A stretch of DNA of 42,056 nucleotides from Firmicutes bacterium UBA7510 (lineage in GTDB: Bacteria; Bacillota; Clostridia; Tissierellales; Sedimentibacteraceae). The notes beneath the pieces were generated by a model that saw only the letters and a program-made list of their open reading frames with translations, ran no database searches and was not told the DNA's origin. Below are positions 25,454 through 33,736 of the stretch, piece after piece. The position numbers and the translations under genes are program-made. The stretch is taken from the NCBI GenBank assembly GCA_002479485.1, contig DLNM01000001.1, positions 1 through 42,056 of the forward strand. The letters are read 5' to 3'. Numbering within the stretch: position 1 is the first letter of the stretch; the number at the start of each line of letters is the position of its first letter.

Positions 25454-26066
25454 TTAGGTGTGAAAACTATCTATCCTAGTCCTAAAGCAATGCGACCATA
25501 CTGGGATATAACCTGCCCGAACTGCTACATGTTGTGATATTACGTTACTACAATCTGTACTGTAATAAGGGATATACCCACGATTTAATATTTCAAGCGT
25601 TAACATATTTACAAGAACAGCTGCAAGTCCATTACCACGGTACTTTAATAAAACATCAACTCCGATTTGCCACATAGTCTTGCAGTCATCACTCGCACTT
25701 GCTATTCCAACAGTCTCACCCTTATATTTTGCTAAAGTGACTAACACTTCAGGGTGTTGGCTATTGAAATTATATTGTAAAGCATAGTTAAAATTATTAA
25801 ATTCGTAAAGATTGTGAATGCTAGACTTTTCCAAAATCTCATATTCAAAGCCCTTGGGAGCATCCAAAATAGATATTTACTACTACTCCATTTCCCATTG
25901 TCACCATTTCCAAACGAGGTGTTACCCATGGAAAAGGTCGCCTACCTTCGTTCTTCTTTGCTTCTGTAAATATAAAACCATCTTTCAAAAAATCATCTGG
26001 AGAACAATTATAGTCAATAGCAAGTTGATTATATACACAATCCATCATATATTTTTTACTTATCAT
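25454..26066 (-). pseudogene. Frameshifted GNAT acetyltransferase
   Basis: Two overlapping frames make one protein. The 5' part (26066-25845) encodes a helical N-terminal domain (MISKKYMMDCVYNQLAIDYN, DDFLKDGFIFTEAKKNEGRR) up to GVVVNIYF. The 3' part, in another frame (about 25867-25454), continues with DAPKGFEYEILEKSSIHNLY and a GNAT domain with VDVLLKYRGNGLAAVLVNML and VISQHVAVRAGYIPVWS. The break is at the TTTT run near 25865. The layout resembles the intact 255-aa protein at 31814-32581 (DDFLKNENI; LPEYRRFGIATALTTLATNE), so they are paralogues. The lower frame alone may still fold as a GNAT domain. Confidence 0.75.
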
Positions 26067-26084
26067 AAAACATTACCCCTATAT

Positions 26085-26834
26085 CTACTGTATCAATTCA
26101 TTTAAACAACTTATTAGTACATCAGGTTTATCAATATATACCTCATGGTCACTACCATCTGCAATAACTAATTTACCTTGTGGTGAGAGTTTTGATAACC
26201 CAATTTGAAGCTCTCTCCATACATTTTCGTATCTAACAGCTTCCTCTCTAGGTATGTCAAATTTTACGAATGCCTCAACTGAAACGTCTTTATCTCTTGC
26301 AATAACTACAAGAGGTATATTAGGGAACTCTACTATACTTTTTATATCATTTGCACTAGCTTCAAAATTACCAAACTCATTGCCTATAATCATTTTACCT
26401 TCTTTTAAATAATTTTTAGACATTTTTTCTATAGAAATAATATCATTTAAAATTGGATTATCTAATTCATAAAGCTTTTTCCAATTAAATGATGTAGAGT
26501 CAATAAGCATAACTGCCTTTAACATTTCTGGATACATCTTAGAAAATTGTATAGTACACAATCCTCCAAAAGAATGACCAATCATTATAAATTTATCTAT
26601 CTTCAACTGTACAAGTAAACTATGTAATTCACTGGCAATATTTCTTGTTGTCCTTTCACAATGCGGTTCACTGCTTTTTCCATATCCAAGCCTATGATAA
26701 ACGAGTATCCTAAAATCTTTTTTTAATATATCAATTACATTTAACCAATCATACCAAAGACAGCCTATACCAAGTTCTATGACAATTGTATTATCACCAT
26801 AACCAAAAATTTCATATTCAAATTTGTTAATCAC
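26085..26834 (-). CDS. Alpha/beta-hydrolase
   Basis: The start GTG at 26834 (249 aa) is preferred because AAAGGTGG is five bases upstream; a longer in-frame GTG at 26843 lies inside that RBS. The nucleophile elbow is GHSFGG (KFIMIGHSFGGLCTIQF, about residue 97). The oxyanion-region strand is DFRILVYHRLGYGKSSEP. The catalytic His is in VIADGSDHEVYIDKPDVLI near the C-terminus, and the acid residue is probably in VVIARDKDVSVE. The fold is clear; possible activities include esterase, lipase or epoxide/haloalkane hydrolase. The substrate is unknown. It lies 18 bases upstream of the frameshifted GNAT gene on the same strand. Confidence 0.85.
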   Translation of the reverse strand: MINKFEYEIFGYGDNTIVIELGIGCLWYDWLNVIDILKKDFRILVYHRLGYGKSSEPHCERTTRNIASELHSLLVQLKIDKFIMIGHSFGGLCTIQFSKMYPEMLKAVMLIDSTSFNWKKLYELDNPILNDIISIEKMSKNYLKEGKMIIGNEFGNFEASANDIKSIVEFPNIPLVVIARDKDVSVEAFVKFDIPREEAVRYENVWRELQIGLSKLSPQGKLVIADGSDHEVYIDKPDVLISCLNELIQ

Positions 26835-27026
26835 AAATACCACCTTTCACCCTTTTATTTTATATACAAATTAACATAATATAAAGTCACGTACCTACTG
26901 CTTATACAAAAATTATACTATATATTACCATAACGCTCAATGATAATATATATTTACTTTATAAAAAACATTTTTCTAAGATGCTTCACTAAAGCTCATA
27001 CATTTTTCATCCTCATCTATTTTAAA

Positions 27027-27058
27027 TTTTACTATATTTTACTATATTTTACTATATT
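27027..27058. repeat. Short tandem repeat, 10-base unit
   Basis: The unit ACTATATTTT is repeated about three times in the spacer before the MFS operon. It could be a replication-slippage tract; no other role is visible. Confidence 0.8.
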
Positions 27059-27118
27059 ACAAAACTTATTAATACCATCATCAATTGCATAAAAAACGAA
27101 TTAGTATCAATATTTAAC

Positions 27119-27146
27119 TTGAAAATTGAATAATATGTGAGATAAT
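27119..27146 (+). promoter_or_regulatory. Promoter of the leader peptide-MFS transcript
   Basis: TTGAAA (27119-27124), 16 bases with TGTGA before the -10, then GATAAT (27141-27146). The predicted start is about 30 bases before the leader ATG. Confidence 0.6.
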
Positions 27147-27182
27147 GTAATTGATATTGATTTTATAAAGGAAGTGTAGATT

Positions 27183-27227
27183 ATGAGATTGTGCATTGCT
27201 TTAACTCTATGCAAAGTCATTGGATAG
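27183..27227 (+). CDS. 14-codon leader peptide of the MFS transporter
   Basis: ATG at 27183 opens a frame encoding MRLCIALTLCKVIG and stops with TAG at 27225-27227. AAGGAA lies about ten bases upstream. The 3' half of the frame is the left arm of two competing stems (27205-27214 and 27210-27219). A ribosome paused here would decide which stem forms, as in known macrolide, lincosamide and phenicol resistance leaders. Peptide translation is inferred from position and layout. Confidence 0.6.
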   Translation: MRLCIALTLCKVIG

Positions 27228-27307
27228 AGCTTGCATAGAGAAATAATAAATCTATCAACTTTGACTTTGCAAACTGTTATTATTTCATAAATTAGAGGAG
27301 CAAAGTT
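27205..27307 (+). promoter_or_regulatory. Alternative stem-loops (attenuator) before the MFS gene
   Basis: Stem A: CTCTATGCAA 27205-27214 with TTGCATAGAG 27231-27240. Stem B: TGCAAAGTCA 27210-27219 with TGACTTTGCA 27262-27271. Stem C: ACTTTGC 27264-27270 (or AACTTTG 27257-27263) with GCAAAGT 27300-27306, which directly abuts the SD sequence GAGGAG. Stems A and B share 27210-27214, and B and C share 27264-27270, so they are mutually exclusive. Ribosome stalling in the leader would decide whether the SD is free. No U-tract is present, so control is probably translational. Confidence 0.65.
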
Positions 27308-27310
27308 AAA

Positions 27311-28600
27311 ATGAAAATAAAAGAAAAAGAATTAAAAACATTTTATATATTTTTGTTAAGCCAATTTGTATCTCAATTTGGAAGTAGATTAACAAGCTAT
27401 GGCTTAATTTTATGGGCTTATAATCAAAGTGGAAGTGTACTTTCCATAGCACTACTTTCAGTTTCATACTTATTACCTGAGATACTATTAAATTTTATAG
27501 CAGGTAGCATAAGTGATAGATGGAACAAAAAATCTATTATGTTGATATCTGATTGTATTGCAGCAGTGTCATCTTGCTTTATTATTTTCTTGTTGATAAC
27601 ACAAAATATGAAAATAGAATATCTGTACATTATAAACATTATTCTGGGTATAACTGATGCTTTTCAGATTCCAGCATCAGAAGTCACTATATCCTTAATT
27701 GTTTCTAAGGATGACTATATAAAAACAAGTGGTATGCAATCATTCTGTAAATCATTTATAGATATTTTTTATCCTGTCATAGCAACAGTTATCTATGCAA
27801 TTGGTGGACTAGAAGCAATAGTTAGTATAGATTTATTTACATTTGCATTTGCCTTTGTAACATTGGCTGTATTTATAAAAATACCAGAAATGCAGCATAA
27901 TTCAGCTGAACAAGAATCAATATGGCAAAAGTGTGTATCAGGAATAAAATACATAAAACAAGAATGTGGTATCAAAGAGTTAATACTATTTATGGCTTTC
28001 GTAAATCTTATAGCAGCCATATATACAACAAATCTAGCCCCAATGATACTATCTAGAACAATTAACAATAGAATACAACTAGGTATAGTCAATACTTCAA
28101 TTGGAATAGCAGGGTTGGTTGGAAGTCTAATAGTTGCAAGAATGAAAAATGTAAAAAATAAAGTACCGCTAATTTTAAACATAATGACATTTTCCTTCCT
28201 AATTTGTAACATCATGCTAGGAATAGGAAGAAACTATTATATTTGGACAATAGCTGTATTCTTAGGAAACTCACTAATTCCAGTATTAATGGCAAATGTA
28301 ACCTACATTATGAGAACCCGCGTCCCTATACATATGCAAGGGCGTGTATTCTCTGCAAGAAACACACTACAATATGCGGTAATACCAATCGGAAACCTTC
28401 TAGGAGGAATCCTATCTGACAAAGTGTTTGAGCCACTTATGTTAGAACCTTCTAAGTGGTCAATTTTTTTTGAGATACTTGTGGGAAGTGGTAATGGAAG
28501 TGGAATAGCACTATTATATGTTTGCTTAGGTATAGCAGGAGTTTTAGGATGTTGGTCATTTGGAAAAAATAAGAAGTTTAGAATGTTAGATGATAATTAA
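27311..28600 (+). CDS. MFS efflux transporter (Mef-like)
   Basis: The 429-aa protein has about 12 membrane helices. The N-terminal start FYIFLLSQFVSQFGSRLTSY and the loop 2-3 motif AGSISDRWNKKSIMLISD are typical of MFS drug-efflux proteins in the Mef/MFS_3 group. The second half repeats the fold from about residue 220 (IYTTNLAPMILSRT, then GIAGLVGSLIVARMKN). A late motif is PIHMQGRVFSARNTLQYAVI. RBS GAGGAG is nine bases upstream and lies next to the attenuator stem. The leader peptide arrangement suggests induction by a ribosome-targeting antibiotic, so macrolide or similar efflux is a reasonable inference. Substrate unproven. Confidence 0.85.
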   Translation: MKIKEKELKTFYIFLLSQFVSQFGSRLTSYGLILWAYNQSGSVLSIALLSVSYLLPEILLNFIAGSISDRWNKKSIMLISDCIAAVSSCFIIFLLITQNMKIEYLYIINIILGITDAFQIPASEVTISLIVSKDDYIKTSGMQSFCKSFIDIFYPVIATVIYAIGGLEAIVSIDLFTFAFAFVTLAVFIKIPEMQHNSAEQESIWQKCVSGIKYIKQECGIKELILFMAFVNLIAAIYTTNLAPMILSRTINNRIQLGIVNTSIGIAGLVGSLIVARMKNVKNKVPLILNIMTFSFLICNIMLGIGRNYYIWTIAVFLGNSLIPVLMANVTYIMRTRVPIHMQGRVFSARNTLQYAVIPIGNLLGGILSDKVFEPLMLEPSKWSIFFEILVGSGNGSGIALLYVCLGIAGVLGCWSFGKNKKFRMLDDN

Positions 28601-28613
28601 TACAAAAAACGAT

Positions 28614-28641
28614 AAAGAAAGTCTTTTTATAGACTTTCTTT
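28614..28641. terminator. Bidirectional terminator between the MFS and Nudix genes
   Basis: An 11-bp stem (AAAGAAAGTCT 28614-28624 with 28631-28641) with A- and T-runs. It overlaps the 3' end of the convergent Nudix gene. Confidence 0.8.
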
Positions 28642-29067
28642 TATATTATTATTAATATTAAACTGCAACAACACATCCATAACTTTTCTTAAATTACTTT
28701 TTATATCTCCATCTAATTCACTATCTAATATCTTGCTAATATTTATCCACTTATAATTACTATGCTCAAATGATAATTTTAATTTTCTGTCATCTTTACA
28801 TCTACATAAAAACGACATTCCTACTACTTGCTCATTGTTCTCTATCCACTTCCATGAGTATATATATCTTAAAATATCTATATCTAAATTTACTTCTTCT
28901 TTTATTTCTCTAGCTAATGATTCCTCTGGCAATTCTCCAAACTCAACCAAACCACCAGGAAACTCCCACATATTTTCGTGTCTTCCACCTTCAGCTCTTT
29001 GAATAATGAGAATTTGATTATGTTGATTTAATACTATACCTTTTGTAGCTACATAAAATTTATTCAT
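28627..29067 (-). CDS. Nudix hydrolase
   Basis: The 146-aa protein carries the Nudix box as GGLVEFGELPEESLAREIKE, then EVNLD, around residues 38-62 (the final Gly of the consensus is Asn). It is preceded by YVATKGIVLNQHNQILIIQR and EFPGG, typical of MutT/NUDT-type pyrophosphohydrolases acting on NTP or sugar-nucleotide substrates. A WKWIENNEQVVGMSFLC strand pair follows. It is convergent with the MFS gene. GGAGGT-like sequence (AGGAGG on the minus strand) precedes the ATG. It is one of two Nudix proteins in the window; the other is frameshifted. Confidence 0.9.
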   Translation of the reverse strand: MNKFYVATKGIVLNQHNQILIIQRAEGGRHENMWEFPGGLVEFGELPEESLAREIKEEVNLDIDILRYIYSWKWIENNEQVVGMSFLCRCKDDRKLKLSFEHSNYKWINISKILDSELDGDIKSNLRKVMDVLLQFNINNNIKESL

Positions 29068-29082
29068 AACTGACCTCCTGTC

Positions 29083-29125
29083 ATAGGGATGGAGCTTTCT
29101 GTCAACACTATGCTCCGTTCCCTAT
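29083..29125. repeat. TGTCAAC-loop hairpin element, copy 2
   Basis: ATAGGGA-T-GGAGC pairs with GCTCC-GT-TCCCTAT around a loop holding TGTCAACA. The element overlaps the stop codon of the gene ending at 29122 and lies before the Nudix start. Compare copy 1 (20355-20399) and the half copy (30103-30124). Confidence 0.55.
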
Positions 29126-30036
29126 ATTGTCATACCAAAAACATGGTATACTGAATTATCATTATTTTTTTCAACTTTTTCATAGTAGATTGTCTTTTCA
29201 TCAAAAGTACATTCTATATAACAACCTTCTATACCATTATAATCATATATTTTTATATACAAATTTTTACTATGTAAATATCCTTTATAAGTTTGTGTTG
29301 GTTCTCCTATATCTTTAGGAAGTTTTCTAACAACCTTTGTGTTTTTAGGAATCCAACTTATAACAAGATACCTAATGTTATTACTATCATACATAACAGT
29401 ATTTACATTACATATATAAAAATGTGTATTAATTAATGCATAATTCATACTATCTTGATGTAATGAAAACAAATCTTCAGTGGGCATTAATGCTATAGCT
29501 AAATCATACAATAATTTATTAGATACATGAATACCCATGCCACCATCAAAAGAAATAGATATATTTTTTTCTTCACCATTTTCATAATAAAAATTATATG
29601 TGTAAAGTGGGATATAGGCTAACGTAAAACCTGGCTCAAAACAATTCAAATCTGTTATAATTTTAATACCTTTAATAAAAAGTGGATGATAAGTAATATC
29701 TAAAGTCATACCATTATAATCTGTTAAAGTAATTTTATCCCACTCAGCTTCTTCCACCCATTTATAGGTTTCTTTATTTTTTAGCTTTTGATTATATGAT
29801 AAGCTATTAAATTTACTTAAGTTTTTAATTTCAATATCTTTACTTTCGATTTGTTCCTCTAACTCTGTAGCTTTATTCCCTTCTACCTTTAAATTTTCTT
29901 CCAATTGCTCTATTGTGTCATTTAGTACAGCAATACTATCCTTGCTTTTATTATAATAATTAATAAAAAATACATAAGCTATGATGAAAATTACTATAAA
30001 AGAGCATATTAGAAAAATAAATTTTTTAATGCCCAT
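29122..30036 (-). CDS. Membrane-anchored coiled-coil hypothetical protein
   Basis: The 304-aa protein has one N-terminal helix (KFIFLICSFIVIFIIAYVFF), a predicted coiled-coil at about 33-75 (SIAVLNDTIEQLEENLKVEG, ELEEQIESKDIEIKNL), and a C-terminal beta-rich extracytoplasmic domain. The latter contains YLVISWIPKNTKVVRKLPKD and IKIYDYNGIEGCYIECTFDE. It resembles surface-exposed or cell-envelope sensor proteins, but no family was recognised. The RBS is AGGGGGA. It is followed by the TGTCAAC-loop hairpin. Confidence 0.6.
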   Translation of the reverse strand: MGIKKFIFLICSFIVIFIIAYVFFINYYNKSKDSIAVLNDTIEQLEENLKVEGNKATELEEQIESKDIEIKNLSKFNSLSYNQKLKNKETYKWVEEAEWDKITLTDYNGMTLDITYHPLFIKGIKIITDLNCFEPGFTLAYIPLYTYNFYYENGEEKNISISFDGGMGIHVSNKLLYDLAIALMPTEDLFSLHQDSMNYALINTHFYICNVNTVMYDSNNIRYLVISWIPKNTKVVRKLPKDIGEPTQTYKGYLHSKNLYIKIYDYNGIEGCYIECTFDEKTIYYEKVEKNNDNSVYHVFGMTI

Positions 30037-30102
30037 AATGAATATCCCCCTAATTTTTGTAACAATATAAGAATCTAACCACTCATTCTATTAATTAAAT
30101 TT

Positions 30103-30124
30103 AGTTGACACTTTGCTCCATCCC
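30103..30124 (-). repeat. TGTCAAC-loop element, half copy
   Basis: On the minus strand GGGATGGAGC-N4-TGTCAAC is present, as in copies 1 and 2, but the second hairpin arm is missing. Confidence 0.5.
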
Positions 30125-30127
30125 AAT

Positions 30128-30235
30128 TGTCATCAAATATTTTTCATAATAACTTTTATTAATGCATATACATTATTATTCTTAATAGCTTCTTCATCAT
30201 TAATACATACCGTTTCAAAATACCAATATTATAAG
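30128..30235 (-). pseudogene. Short coding relic, protein tail
   Basis: A start-less frame ends in TGA near 30134 and encodes YFETVCINDEEAIKNNNVYA then LIKVIMKNI. It looks like a degraded C-terminus; the family was not recognised. It overlaps the gap before the cassette-like region. Confidence 0.3.
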
Positions 30236-30266
30236 TGTTCAGGTTAATACTTATTTTGCAATAGCA

Positions 30267-30686
30267 CTAAATATTAAAATCTTCTGATTTAAAATTACTG
30301 TAATAACGTCCTTTAGCTGCTGTAAATTTTAAAACACAGTAATCCGGATCTGTTACACCCTCGTGATAATATTGAGTATCGCCATCACGCCAGATACGTT
30401 CTTTAGCTTCGATTGTCTCTAAAACTTCAACCGTACCAACCAAGCTAGCACCACGAAAAAAGCGCTTGTCAACAAAATATATACTTGCTTTAGGGTTTCC
30501 TCTAAAAAACTTCACTTTATTTGAAGAAGTATTTGTAGAAAACCAAAATGTTTTTATTCCTTCTTGTTCTCTTGGTTGGAGCATAGCTTTTGTGATAGGA
30601 TACCCCTCTTCATCAACATAACATATTTGTGTTAGTGTAGCTTTGTCAATTAAATTGCCTATTGTTTTTTCCATATCTCTGATCAT
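30267..30686 (-). CDS. Pyridoxamine 5'-phosphate oxidase-family flavoprotein
   Basis: The 139-aa split-barrel protein has the family layout: IGNLIDKATLTQICYVDEEG, PITKAMLQPREQEGIKTFWF, STNTSSNKVKFFRGNPKASI and YFVDKRFFRGASLVGTVEVL. It resembles the general-stress protein 26 group, which binds FMN or F420-type cofactors. An AGGAGG RBS is eight bases upstream. The reaction cannot be inferred. It is preceded by a conserved leader repeat (30703-30772) shared with other genes of the array. Confidence 0.85.
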   Translation of the reverse strand: MIRDMEKTIGNLIDKATLTQICYVDEEGYPITKAMLQPREQEGIKTFWFSTNTSSNKVKFFRGNPKASIYFVDKRFFRGASLVGTVEVLETIEAKERIWRDGDTQYYHEGVTDPDYCVLKFTAAKGRYYSNFKSEDFNI

Positions 30687-30702
30687 TTTGTATACCTCCT
30701 AT

Positions 30703-30772
30703 TATATAAATAATTTTCACAACCTATATATTTCAATCAGATTTAACACTTTAAAATGCGTTCGTATTGATC
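30703..30772 (-). repeat. Cassette leader repeat, copy a
   Basis: The minus-strand sequence with GATCAATACGAACG, TTTTAAAGTGTTAAATCTG and GAAATATATAGGTTGTG matches the leaders at 34001-34075 and 36918-36985. It begins at the end of the APH-like gene. Confidence 0.6.
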
Positions 30773-31762
30773 TTAAAGTTGTTCTCTGAAATGATATAAC
30801 TCTTTCAGTAAGTCATCTATTTCAAACCAATGGTCTGTAATCCATAATATTTCATCTCTATACAATGTAGCTTTACAAAAGTCCATTGTAAAACATTCAG
30901 GTTGCACCCACCATAATATTTCTATGCACCACGAAATACGTAAAGCATCTACAACATTTGATAAAGTCAACGGTAAGTGCTGTGAATATCCTTTTATGAA
31001 TGCATTGATTCTTTTAATATCAAGTTGATTATCATTTAAGGCAAAAGATAGAATTGCTCTACCAATATCATGCCAAACAAAGCTATAACAGTTTCGATCA
31101 AAATCAATAATTGCCACTACCCCATTTTTATCAAATAATATGTTATCAGGTGTAAAATCTTCGTGAGTAATCCCTTTAGGAATCTTATCAAAAAAATCTT
31201 CCTTAAGCTGACTTAATATGGGTTCTTGTGCAATTACAGCTTGTTGATATTCAAGAGGCATATCTAAAGAAATATTCTTCTTGCGGTTATTATAGTTATC
31301 CCATAATGAGTTAATTATTTGTCTGCTGTCTATTGGAAATCCTTTGATAGTATTTTCTTGCAGCTTAGAAAAAGCCTTATGCATTAATGCACACTCACTA
31401 CCAAGGCTCTGCATTTGAGTTGTAGATATAGTTTTATTTGTTTCGTTATTACCTAAGCAATAATCCATAACCATATACATTGTTTCGTCATTTAAGATAC
31501 GAATCACTTTATTATCATATTGATAAATATATGGGCATATTACACCGTCTTTTCCAAGGATTAATTGTCGTTGCAAAGCTGATTCAATAGAATTTATCTG
31601 ATTTCGACTAAACCTCTTGTTACTATATTGCTTAACGAGTAATTTACCTTTTTCAGTATCAATCTTCCATAACTTGTTCAACCAACCACCTGCAATAGGA
31701 GTTACGCTATTGCAAGTTATCCCATAACTGTTTTTCAAATCAGTTAATATACTTTTATCCAT
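30773..31762 (-). CDS. APH/CotS-like phosphotransferase
   Basis: The start at 31762 (329 aa) has GGATGGTGAT upstream; a longer ATG at 31777 has none. The protein-kinase-like fold is clear: N-lobe with LNKLWKIDTEKGKLLVKQYS, hinge TMYMVMDYCLGN, the catalytic loop GITHEDFTPDNILFD (standing for HxDxxxxN) and metal loop VAIIDFDRNC (DFD). A C-lobe follows with SFVWHDIGRAILSFALNDNQ. Homologues phosphorylate aminoglycosides, choline, homoserine or spore-coat components; the target is unknown here. The last nine codons (KELYHFREQL) share sequence with the intergenic repeat at 36952-36985, so the 3' end may have been acquired by recombination. Confidence 0.82.
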   Translation of the reverse strand: MDKSILTDLKNSYGITCNSVTPIAGGWLNKLWKIDTEKGKLLVKQYSNKRFSRNQINSIESALQRQLILGKDGVICPYIYQYDNKVIRILNDETMYMVMDYCLGNNETNKTISTTQMQSLGSECALMHKAFSKLQENTIKGFPIDSRQIINSLWDNYNNRKKNISLDMPLEYQQAVIAQEPILSQLKEDFFDKIPKGITHEDFTPDNILFDKNGVVAIIDFDRNCYSFVWHDIGRAILSFALNDNQLDIKRINAFIKGYSQHLPLTLSNVVDALRISWCIEILWWVQPECFTMDFCKATLYRDEILWITDHWFEIDDLLKELYHFREQL

Positions 31763-31813
31763 ATAATCACCATCCATAAAAACATAATATAAATAATCTA
31801 CAATAGCTAAGTA

Positions 31814-32581
31814 TCAATTTCTATGGCTCTTGCCATATAAAATTTCATTTGCCCATTCAAGATCCATACTATCCATAACTACCCAGGCAGGATAATAACC
31901 GCATTTTTGCAATACACCCCTTGATCGAATATTAGACCAAGACGTTAATGCATAAGGTATTAAATTTTGATTTAATAATTCATTTGTTGCAAGCGTCGTT
32001 AGGGCTGTTGCAATACCAAATCTACGATATTCAGGCAACACTTCTACACCTAATTCATATATTTTTTCATCTTGTTTGTCCGCAGGAGTAACACCAATGA
32101 TTCTTTCTTTATCATAAGCAATAAACAAATGCTCTGTTTCCTTTTTTATTGAAGTAAAACTTTGTATTTCTTGAATCAAATCATCATTGGCTAAAGCAAA
32201 TAATTCATTTTTAGTATAATACTTAATGTCATAATTTATTTCTTTGTCTATTCTTTTGTACGATAAATCTGGCAACATTCCTTGACCGCAACAAATTGAA
32301 AATCCATTATTAAATAACTTTTTTGAAATTTCTATCATTTGAATACCATCAAAACATCGAAACCCTTCTTGCATTAACAAAAATGACTTGCACCAATCAT
32401 ACATAATTTTATCAACACTTGCAACAGCGCTGTTTCCAAAACAACACATTTTAAAGAACTGCTGTGAAGTATCACTTTTTAATATAACAATATTTTCATT
32501 TTTTAAGAAGTCATCTGCATCACATAAAATTTGTTTTGCAAAGTATTGCATTAGTATATATGTAATTTCTTTATTTGTCAT
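31814..32581 (-). CDS. GNAT acetyltransferase with N-terminal helical domain
   Basis: The 255-aa protein has a helical N-terminal domain (residues 1 to about 120: LMQYFAKQILCDADDFLKNE, FDGIQMIEISKKLFNNGFSI) and a C-terminal GNAT domain. In the latter, ELGVEVLPEYRRFGIATALT binds acetyl-CoA pyrophosphate, and ALTSWSNIRSRGVLQKCGYY is the conserved C-terminal segment. It is paralogous to the frameshifted gene at 25454-26066. Substrate unknown. It follows an attC-like half site (32659-32682) in the array. The RBS is GAGGTT. Confidence 0.85.
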   Translation of the reverse strand: MTNKEITYILMQYFAKQILCDADDFLKNENIVILKSDTSQQFFKMCCFGNSAVASVDKIMYDWCKSFLLMQEGFRCFDGIQMIEISKKLFNNGFSICCGQGMLPDLSYKRIDKEINYDIKYYTKNELFALANDDLIQEIQSFTSIKKETEHLFIAYDKERIIGVTPADKQDEKIYELGVEVLPEYRRFGIATALTTLATNELLNQNLIPYALTSWSNIRSRGVLQKCGYYPAWVVMDSMDLEWANEILYGKSHRN

Positions 32582-32658
32582 TTTTCAACCTCACTAAATA
32601 ATTTAAAACAAAAACGTAAATAAGATACGCACCCTTATTCCCAACCTGATTCAAAATA

Positions 32659-32682
32659 CCTTGTGTAAACATGTTGTTAGAT
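32659..32682 (-). repeat. attC-like site F (partial)
   Basis: The plus strand reads CCTTGTGTAAACATGTTG then TTAGAT. This matches the inner and terminal part of complete sites A and B (CCTTGCGTGAACATGTTGTTA). On the minus strand the end is ATCTAAC, an RYYYAAC core. The opposite half is lost. Confidence 0.6.
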
Positions 32683-32802
32683 GATGGAGTTATATCACTT
32701 TATAATACGTTTATTAAGAATTTTCTAAATTTTAATTTCTACTATTATTAACATAACCATTTTTTAATCAACAAATAATATTCTTTATATTTCGTGTCAT
32801 AC

Positions 32803-33657
32803 TCATTTTGCATACTTCAATAATTTGTAGTTTAAAGACCCCGCAAATAACCCAAGAATTACGAACGATACAACCAAACCAATTAGTTGCCCGATTTCAA
32901 GAATAATTCCTAATTGTAGCTGAACTATAGTCTGAAAAATAACACAAAGGCCTACACATGTTACCAAAGTCATCAATACAGTGGCCAATATATAGGCTGC
33001 TTTTTTGCGTTTTAACAATCCTACTCCAGAAGCAATACAAAGCGGAAAAATAATTCCTAAATCTATAACAAAAGTTGGTTCAGTAGTATATATTTCAATA
33101 AATTCCTTTGGTGTACCAGAGATAATTGCTGGAATGATAAACGATAGCCACACTAATACAGAACAACCTCCGATTATCAAAAATATCGCGGTTCCCTTCA
33201 ACGTCTTATCATATAATTCTACTCGAAAATTATCTTTCACTAATAATTGTGAGAGTAATAGGGAAAATGCAAAGAGCACACAGGAAAATTGCAGTAAATA
33301 TATCAAGAATAATTGATTAAAATTAACTCCCAGAACAAGACAACTTGACGAGTAAAGTAGACAAGAAAGAAGCCCTGCCTGTAAAAGACTTGCATATGTT
33401 TTTTCACTTAACAAAAGAATAGTTATTAACAAAAACACCGCAACAATAATAATAACAATATCTGTACCTTTGGTTGCTCCAACTTTTATTAACGAATTGT
33501 AGGCATATATCCCATCACCATAAAGTGTGACTTGCTCACCATAAATATTTTCAACAGTTGTTTGTGCTCCATTATTTGTATAAAATAATCCTACAATTGC
33601 TGAAAAAATTGAAGTTATAGCTCCAACTATTGATAAGTATCTAATTGATTTTTGCAT
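32803..33657 (-). CDS. Polytopic membrane protein, unknown family
   Basis: The 284-aa protein has about eight predicted membrane helices, among them YLSIVGAITSIFSAIVGLFY, IVIIIVAVFLLITILLLSEK, LFLIYLLQFSCVLFAFSLLL and VLWLSF-type segments. An extracytoplasmic loop between helices one and two reads GEQVTLYGDGIYAYNSL. No transport or catalytic motif was recognised. RBS AATGGAGGGG precedes the ATG. The gene sits behind a leader repeat and next to a frameshifted small membrane protein, and is followed by attC-like site F. Confidence 0.7.
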   Translation of the reverse strand: MQKSIRYLSIVGAITSIFSAIVGLFYTNNGAQTTVENIYGEQVTLYGDGIYAYNSLIKVGATKGTDIVIIIVAVFLLITILLLSEKTYASLLQAGLLSCLLYSSSCLVLGVNFNQLFLIYLLQFSCVLFAFSLLLSQLLVKDNFRVELYDKTLKGTAIFLIIGGCSVLVWLSFIIPAIISGTPKEFIEIYTTEPTFVIDLGIIFPLCIASGVGLLKRKKAAYILATVLMTLVTCVGLCVIFQTIVQLQLGIILEIGQLIGLVVSFVILGLFAGSLNYKLLKYAK

Positions 33658-33689
33658 AAAATCCCCTCCATTTAGTTCATCAAATAAAA

Positions 33690-33736
33690 ATAATCTTCAC
33701 TACTTAAATATTTATTTCAAACAGATTTAAAACTTA
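33690..33736 (-). repeat. Cassette leader repeat, copy c
   Basis: The minus strand holds TTTTAAATCTGTTTGAAATA and ATATTTAAGTAGTGAAGATT, the best copy of the leader shared with 30703, 34905, 36473 and 38812. Confidence 0.6.

Noticed and set aside
25454..26066. Two separate overlapping genes
   Set aside because: The two frames are the two halves of one GNAT protein, comparable with the intact paralogue at 31814, so a frameshift is more likely.
27027..27058. The ACTATATTTT tandem repeat as a CRISPR array or iteron
   Set aside because: Units are only 10 bases with no spacers, and no cas or replication gene is nearby.
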